Assembly: GCA_001899005.1 (NCBI GenBank)
Contig: MKUW01000021.1
Coordinates: forward strand, 124,001 to 188,000
Length of the DNA: 64,000 nucleotides
Direction of reading: 5' to 3'
DNA from: Chloroflexi bacterium 44-23
Lineage (GTDB): Bacteria > Chloroflexota > Anaerolineae > Anaerolineales > Anaerolineaceae
Part shown: positions 60,703-64,000 of the stretch, in pieces
How the letters are laid out: each line of letters opens with the position of its first letter
Numbering within the stretch: position 1 is the first letter of the stretch
Notes under the pieces: model-generated
What the model was told of the DNA's origin: nothing
Seen by the model: the letters and a program-made list of their open reading frames with translations, nothing else
Database searches by the model: none
Position numbers and translations under genes: made by a program

Positions 60703-63108
60703 TTAGTTGCGAATCTGGTATCTCAACAAGCGTAATGCGTTTATCACAACCAGGATCGTGCTTCCCTCATGCGCCACCACCGCCCAACTGAGCTGAACCA
60801 AACCGGATACCGAGGTCACTATCAGCAGAGCAATGACTCCCAACGAAATGACCAAATTCTGTTGGATTATCATCCGACTGGCACGGCTTAAGCCTACAGC
60901 AAATGGCAGCTTACCTAAATCGTCAGCCATCAATGCCACATCCGCCGTTTCAAGAGCTACGGCTGTCCCCGCTCCTCCCATGGCAATTCCAACTGTAGCT
61001 GTTGCGAGCGCGGGCGCATCATTTACCCCGTCTCCGATCATGGCAACTGCCCCATACTCTTTTTGCAAACGTTGAATAGTTCCCAACTTGTCTTCTGGCA
61101 GTAACTCTGCTTCAATGTCGGTGACTCCAACTTCTTGAGCAATTTGTTGTGCTACTTTTTGATTATCTCCGGTGAGCATAATTAAGTGCTTAACGCCCAG
61201 GTTACGCAACCGTGACAAAACCTCAGCAACGCCAGGCCGTGCAACATCTGATAATCCCAAAACCCCTAGAAATGTGCCATTCCGGCTAAGCGTCATCGTT
61301 GTCCGGCCTGAGTTTTCCAGTTGAGTCACTGTTTGCTGAATGGTAGTATCAATGACTATTCCATCGTTTTCTTCAAATAGTTTGAGTGAGCCAATCCATA
61401 CCGGCTGACCCTCCACTTGACTGCGTACGCCTCGACCTGGAATATTCTCTAAACCGTTCGCTAAAGGAAGCGTCAGATTTCGTTCTTTTGCTGCTTTCAC
61501 GATCGCTAATGCTAACGGATGGCTGGACTGTTGTTCAACAGCCCCTGCCAAACGCAGGACATCATCTGGTTGTGACCCATTGAAGGGAATGACATTGGTA
61601 ACCTGAAATTTGCCCATTGTGAGGGTTCCAGTTTTGTCAAAGGCTATTGCGTTCAGTCGCCCTAAGTTTTCAAGATGGACTCCACCTTTAATTAATACAC
61701 CGTTACGCGCTGCCTGCGCAATCCCGGCCAGCACTGTGGCTGGTGTACCGATAGCCAAAGCACAGGGTGAAGCCGCGACCAAAAGCAGCATAGCTCGATA
61801 AAAACTTTCGGAGAATGGCATCCAACCAACAATAGGTGGAAAAACTGCAACGAGCACAACCAAAACTAACACAATTGGAACAAAACGGGCGGTAAATCGA
61901 TCAGTGAACTGCTGCGTTGGGCTTTGCTGACCTTGCGCCTCTGATACCATTTTCATGACTCGGCTTAAAGTATTATCTTTCGCAAGCCGAGTGATTTTTA
62001 CTTCCAGCGCAGCTTCCTGGTTAATTGTCCCAGTAAAAACTTCATCACCAACGTTCTTCTGTACTGGGACTGATTCTCCAGTAATGGGGCTCTGATCAAC
62101 GGCACTCTCACCCAGAGAAACTACCCCGTCCACTGGAATACGGTCACCAGGTCGGACAACAACCATATCACCAATGATAAGTTGGTCGACAGGTTCTTCC
62201 ATGATTTGGTCTCCGCGCCTGACACGCGCAGTCTTGGGCATCAGTTCACCCAACGCGCTGATAGCATTACGCGCCCGGCCTAAAGCATAATGCTCGCCGG
62301 CATGCCCCAACCCAAATAGAAAGAGTAGGAAAGCGCCTTCTGCCCAGGCACCCAAGAAAGCTGCTCCTACTGCTGCCGCCAGCATTAAGACATCTGTATC
62401 AAACTTACCCCGAAGTAGTGCCGGGATGGCATGATGCGAGATATCGTAGCCACTGGCAGCATAAGAAAGAATAAACAAAATCAGTGCGGCGTTTGTTGGT
62501 AAGCCAAAAAATTGCTCCCCAGCCCAACCTATAAGGAGAAATAAACCGCCAGTTGCAATCAGAAATATTGTCCAGCGCTCCTGGAGCCAGTGAGGTAAGA
62601 AGGATGGTGCAGTACCGTGATCATGCTCATGCGCTTCCCCTTCTTCTTTGACCATTGCTTGGATTACAGGTCGGGCACCAAAGCGGCGCATGGTACGTTG
62701 GATCTGTTCCAGGGAAACGACTTTCGTATCAAAGGCGACAATTGCCAGTCCTGCAGCATAACTCACGCTGGCATGGAGCATCCCATCCATGCCTTCGAGC
62801 TCCTTGGCGATCATGGTTGCTGAATCAGCGCTGTCAAGTCCTGTAAGGGGAATTTGCTCGTGGTGGTAACCATTGCTCAATTCCGATCCAGCCTCCTCAG
62901 CAATACGTTTGATTGCTGCTAATGAAATCAAGTTTGGATCATAATGGATACATAGATCAATGGGATCATGATCCAAATGCAGGTGTGTTTGGAGAATGCC
63001 TCTTTGGGACTGCAAGCGGGTCTGCAACCGGTCCATACAGTGATTGCAAACATCCTGAATTTCTGGCAGCAACAAAGGCAGTGAGATTTCCACCGTTTTT
63101 TCTATCAT
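60703..63108 (-). CDS. P1B-4-type heavy-metal ATPase
   Basis: 801 aa from ATG 63108 (AAGGA 8 bp upstream); the 57-codon track extension has none. N-terminal HMA with CxxC 'DVCNHCMDRLQTRL', then a Cys-less HMA-like segment and a His stretch 'HEHDHG'. Ion motif is 'ASPCALAIGTPA' (SPC, not CPC) and TM8 has 'AHEGSTILVVINALRLLR'; SPC with HEGxT defines P1B-4 (Co, Zn, Ni or Cd). 'DKTGTLTMG', 'TGES' and '[10 protein letters not shown]' are intact. The N-terminal HMA is unusual for that class. Controlled by the adjacent ArsR gene. Confidence 0.93.
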   Translation of the reverse strand: MIEKTVEISLPLLLPEIQDVCNHCMDRLQTRLQSQRGILQTHLHLDHDPIDLCIHYDPNLISLAAIKRIAEEAGSELSNGYHHEQIPLTGLDSADSATMIAKELEGMDGMLHASVSYAAGLAIVAFDTKVVSLEQIQRTMRRFGARPVIQAMVKEEGEAHEHDHGTAPSFLPHWLQERWTIFLIATGGLFLLIGWAGEQFFGLPTNAALILFILSYAASGYDISHHAIPALLRGKFDTDVLMLAAAVGAAFLGAWAEGAFLLFLFGLGHAGEHYALGRARNAISALGELMPKTARVRRGDQIMEEPVDQLIIGDMVVVRPGDRIPVDGVVSLGESAVDQSPITGESVPVQKNVGDEVFTGTINQEAALEVKITRLAKDNTLSRVMKMVSEAQGQQSPTQQFTDRFTARFVPIVLVLVVLVAVFPPIVGWMPFSESFYRAMLLLVAASPCALAIGTPATVLAGIAQAARNGVLIKGGVHLENLGRLNAIAFDKTGTLTMGKFQVTNVIPFNGSQPDDVLRLAGAVEQQSSHPLALAIVKAAKERNLTLPLANGLENIPGRGVRSQVEGQPVWIGSLKLFEENDGIVIDTTIQQTVTQLENSGRTTMTLSRNGTFLGVLGLSDVARPGVAEVLSRLRNLGVKHLIMLTGDNQKVAQQIAQEVGVTDIEAELLPEDKLGTIQRLQKEYGAVAMIGDGVNDAPALATATVGIAMGGAGTAVALETADVALMADDLGKLPFAVGLSRASRMIIQQNLVISLGVIALLIVTSVSGLVQLSWAVVAHEGSTILVVINALRLLRYQIRN

Positions 63109-63208
63109 TGGTTTGTCCTTAATAAATCGTTCATCTTGAAAAGCGAAAGCACAATTAAAACCAGCCACGCTAAAAAATCGCCTGTTCATCACTAAATTGG
63201 GAGTTTTA

Positions 63209-63490
63209 CTATCGAATGGGAGGAGGAACGAAGACTGAAAGTTTACTTGTCCTGGGGAATTGCCAGTGGATAGGGTCAATCTTTACAAGTAATGCAATGA
63301 AAAACATTGTAGGGATTACACCCGAAATAATTCCGTAATGAATAGCTCCATTGCACGACCCCGAGTTTATTCCCAAGCTGTCCGAATGCCCAGGTTGTAA
63401 ATCGTGGAGAAAATGAAGACCTACGCTAAACATAATCAGTATTAATAGAAGGATAATAATGAGATTATGAGGAATCCGAATATTATTCAT
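63209..63490 (-). CDS. Small two-TM protein between arsR and ATPase genes
   Basis: 93 aa from ATG 63490, which overlaps the arsR stop by 8 bp; the track's upstream extension is in arsR. Hydrophobic segments 'LIIILLLILIMFSVGLHF' and 'IISGVIPTMFFIALLVK'; between them a loop with His and Cys ('HDLQPGHSDSLGINSGSCNG'). Coupled to arsR. A small metal-binding partner of the ATPase is plausible; no family recognised. Confidence 0.65.
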   Translation of the reverse strand: MNNIRIPHNLIIILLLILIMFSVGLHFLHDLQPGHSDSLGINSGSCNGAIHYGIISGVIPTMFFIALLVKIDPIHWQFPRTSKLSVFVPPPIR

Positions 63491-63794
63491 GACAGACGTG
63501 GTCCAGACCACGTTTGAACAACTCGCTGATATGTTCATCATCTAAGGAGATAAATACCTTCCTGCCCTTTTTCCTTGCGCGTATCACGCGTTTGTCGCGC
63601 AAACCCCGAAGTTGATGTGAAATAGCGGATTTGCTCAACCCCATGGCTTGGACGAGATCGCCTACATTGACCTCACCAGCAACCAGGGCTGAAATGATCC
63701 TTACACGTGTCGGATCGCTCAAAGACTCAAATAGGCTGGCTACCCGTCCTGCTGTTTGTTCATCCACGCTGGATATATCACATTTATCTATCAT
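63483..63794 (-). CDS. ArsR/SmtB-family metal-sensing repressor
   Basis: 103 aa. Winged helix with 'LFESLSDPTRVRIISALV' and 'GLSKSAISHQLRGLRDKRVI'. C-terminal helix 'DEHISELFKRGLDHVCH' gives Asp-x-His and His-x2-His eleven residues later, the spacing of the alpha-5 site in SmtB and CzrA, so Zn (or Co) is the likely inducer. AAGGT precedes ATG 63794. It heads the operon with the two-TM protein and the P1B-4 ATPase, and a matching operator lies just upstream. Confidence 0.93.
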   Translation of the reverse strand: MIDKCDISSVDEQTAGRVASLFESLSDPTRVRIISALVAGEVNVGDLVQAMGLSKSAISHQLRGLRDKRVIRARKKGRKVFISLDDEHISELFKRGLDHVCHE

Positions 63795-63806
63795 AATAAC
63801 CTTATT

Positions 63807-63824
63807 GTTGAATAATTGCTCAAC
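63807..63824 (-). promoter_or_regulatory. ArsR/SmtB-type operator
   Basis: On the minus strand, gttgagcaattattcaac carries TTGA and TCAA arms around 8 bp; the wider stretch TTGAGCAATTATTCAACAA fits the TGA..TATTCA type of SmtB/CzrA operators. It lies 13 bp upstream of the arsR ATG, so autorepression is expected. Confidence 0.8.
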
Positions 63825-63917
63825 TAATGTTTAGTTTATTACAAAAAAGGCCGAATGTCAAGATAGATATTGTGATGCAAAAAGCAAAGTCCTTGTCATC
63901 AATAATTCCAATTGCTC

Positions 63918-63946
63918 TTGACAAATAGAAATGGATCGAATAATAT
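63918..63946 (+). promoter_or_regulatory. Strong sigma-70-like promoter near right edge
   Basis: TTGACA (63918-63923), 17 bp, TAATAT (63941-63946): nearly consensus. It reads away from the arsR operon toward ATG 63993. Confidence 0.85.
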
Positions 63947-63966
63947 ATCATCGTATCATGATATAT
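63943..63966. promoter_or_regulatory. 9-bp-arm palindrome over the -10 box
   Basis: ATATATCAT and ATGATATAT are perfect complements around 6 bp, overlapping the -10 of the edge promoter. This placement fits a repressor operator, possibly of a second ArsR-type regulator encoded beyond the edge. Confidence 0.65.
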
Positions 63967-63992
63967 AAATATAAAACGTCAGGAGTATTGGA

Positions 63993-64000
63993 ATGCTAAA
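63993..64000 (+). CDS. Start of a gene cut by right edge
   Basis: ATG CTA AA follows CAGGAG (about 8 bp upstream) and the strong promoter at 63918. Only two codons are visible, so the product cannot be named. Confidence 0.6.

Noticed and set aside
1-64000. tRNA, rRNA, transposase or CRISPR genes
   Set aside because: None recognised by eye on either strand; a tRNAscan or Infernal run would be needed to exclude degenerate ones.

Overview
The window looks like a chromosomal stretch of a moderately AT-rich bacterium. The best guess is a member of Chloroflexota, probably Anaerolineae-like. This is an inference from the mix of archaeal-type GAPDH, SHOCT, YHS and DUF302 proteins, cupredoxins and TTG starts; there is no rRNA or tRNA gene here to confirm it. 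TGA is an ordinary stop in many genes. In two genes, however, an in-frame TGA replaces an expected Cys and is followed by a hairpin, so the organism probably makes selenoproteins.

Layout. 0-4 kb: a Met-rich PepSY-like protein (cut by the window edge), an OmpR/HK two-component pair, two SHOCT mini-proteins and a TlpA thioredoxin. 4-14 kb (minus strand): a large NRPS (C-A-PCP-E-C-PCP-TE), a LacD-type aldolase coupled to type II GAPDH, and a rhodanese. 14.4-18.9 kb (minus): a BON protein, two c-type cytochrome lipoproteins, an lgt-like/tlpA/ccdA operon and a YHS mini-protein missing from the ORF track. 19.4-27 kb: three envelope proteins on the minus strand diverge from a plus-strand operon encoding a DUF1573-like selenoprotein, a PCYCGC lipoprotein, a CuA cupredoxin, a NapH-like Fe-S membrane protein and a CuA-cytochrome c fusion. 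27-36 kb: NarL-type regulators and a histidine kinase, an EamA exporter with a His-rich tail, a YHS protein, Lgt, a degenerate AAA protein, a multicopper oxidase, a YtkA-like lipoprotein and a DUF2085 protein. 36.4-43 kb: CopA and CopB copper ATPases with small partner proteins and DUF302. 43-47 kb: a broken SHOCT gene, two methyltransferases (one with an in-frame TAA) and a second EamA protein. 47.2-54.2 kb: a plasmid-like block (ParA, duplicated RHH-like protein, DnaA_N-containing initiator-like protein, SSB-like protein, nuclease-like protein) with no integrase in view. 54.3-59.9 kb: a thiol/sulfur redox operon opening with a rhodanese whose active-site position is UGA. 60-64 kb (minus): a methyltransferase and a P1B-4 metal ATPase under an ArsR/SmtB repressor.

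How it works together. Most of the window is copper and metal handling plus extracytoplasmic thiol/electron redox. Four separate promoters (two SHOCT genes, BON, DUF302) share four tandem 11-bp TT(T/C)A repeats at a fixed distance from the -10 box. This defines a regulon that I infer is controlled by an OmpR/PhoP-type regulator, with the one at 759 the only local candidate. The two selenoproteins each sit in a redox operon, and no selA/B/C/D gene is visible here. No CRISPR array, tRNA, rRNA or transposase was seen.
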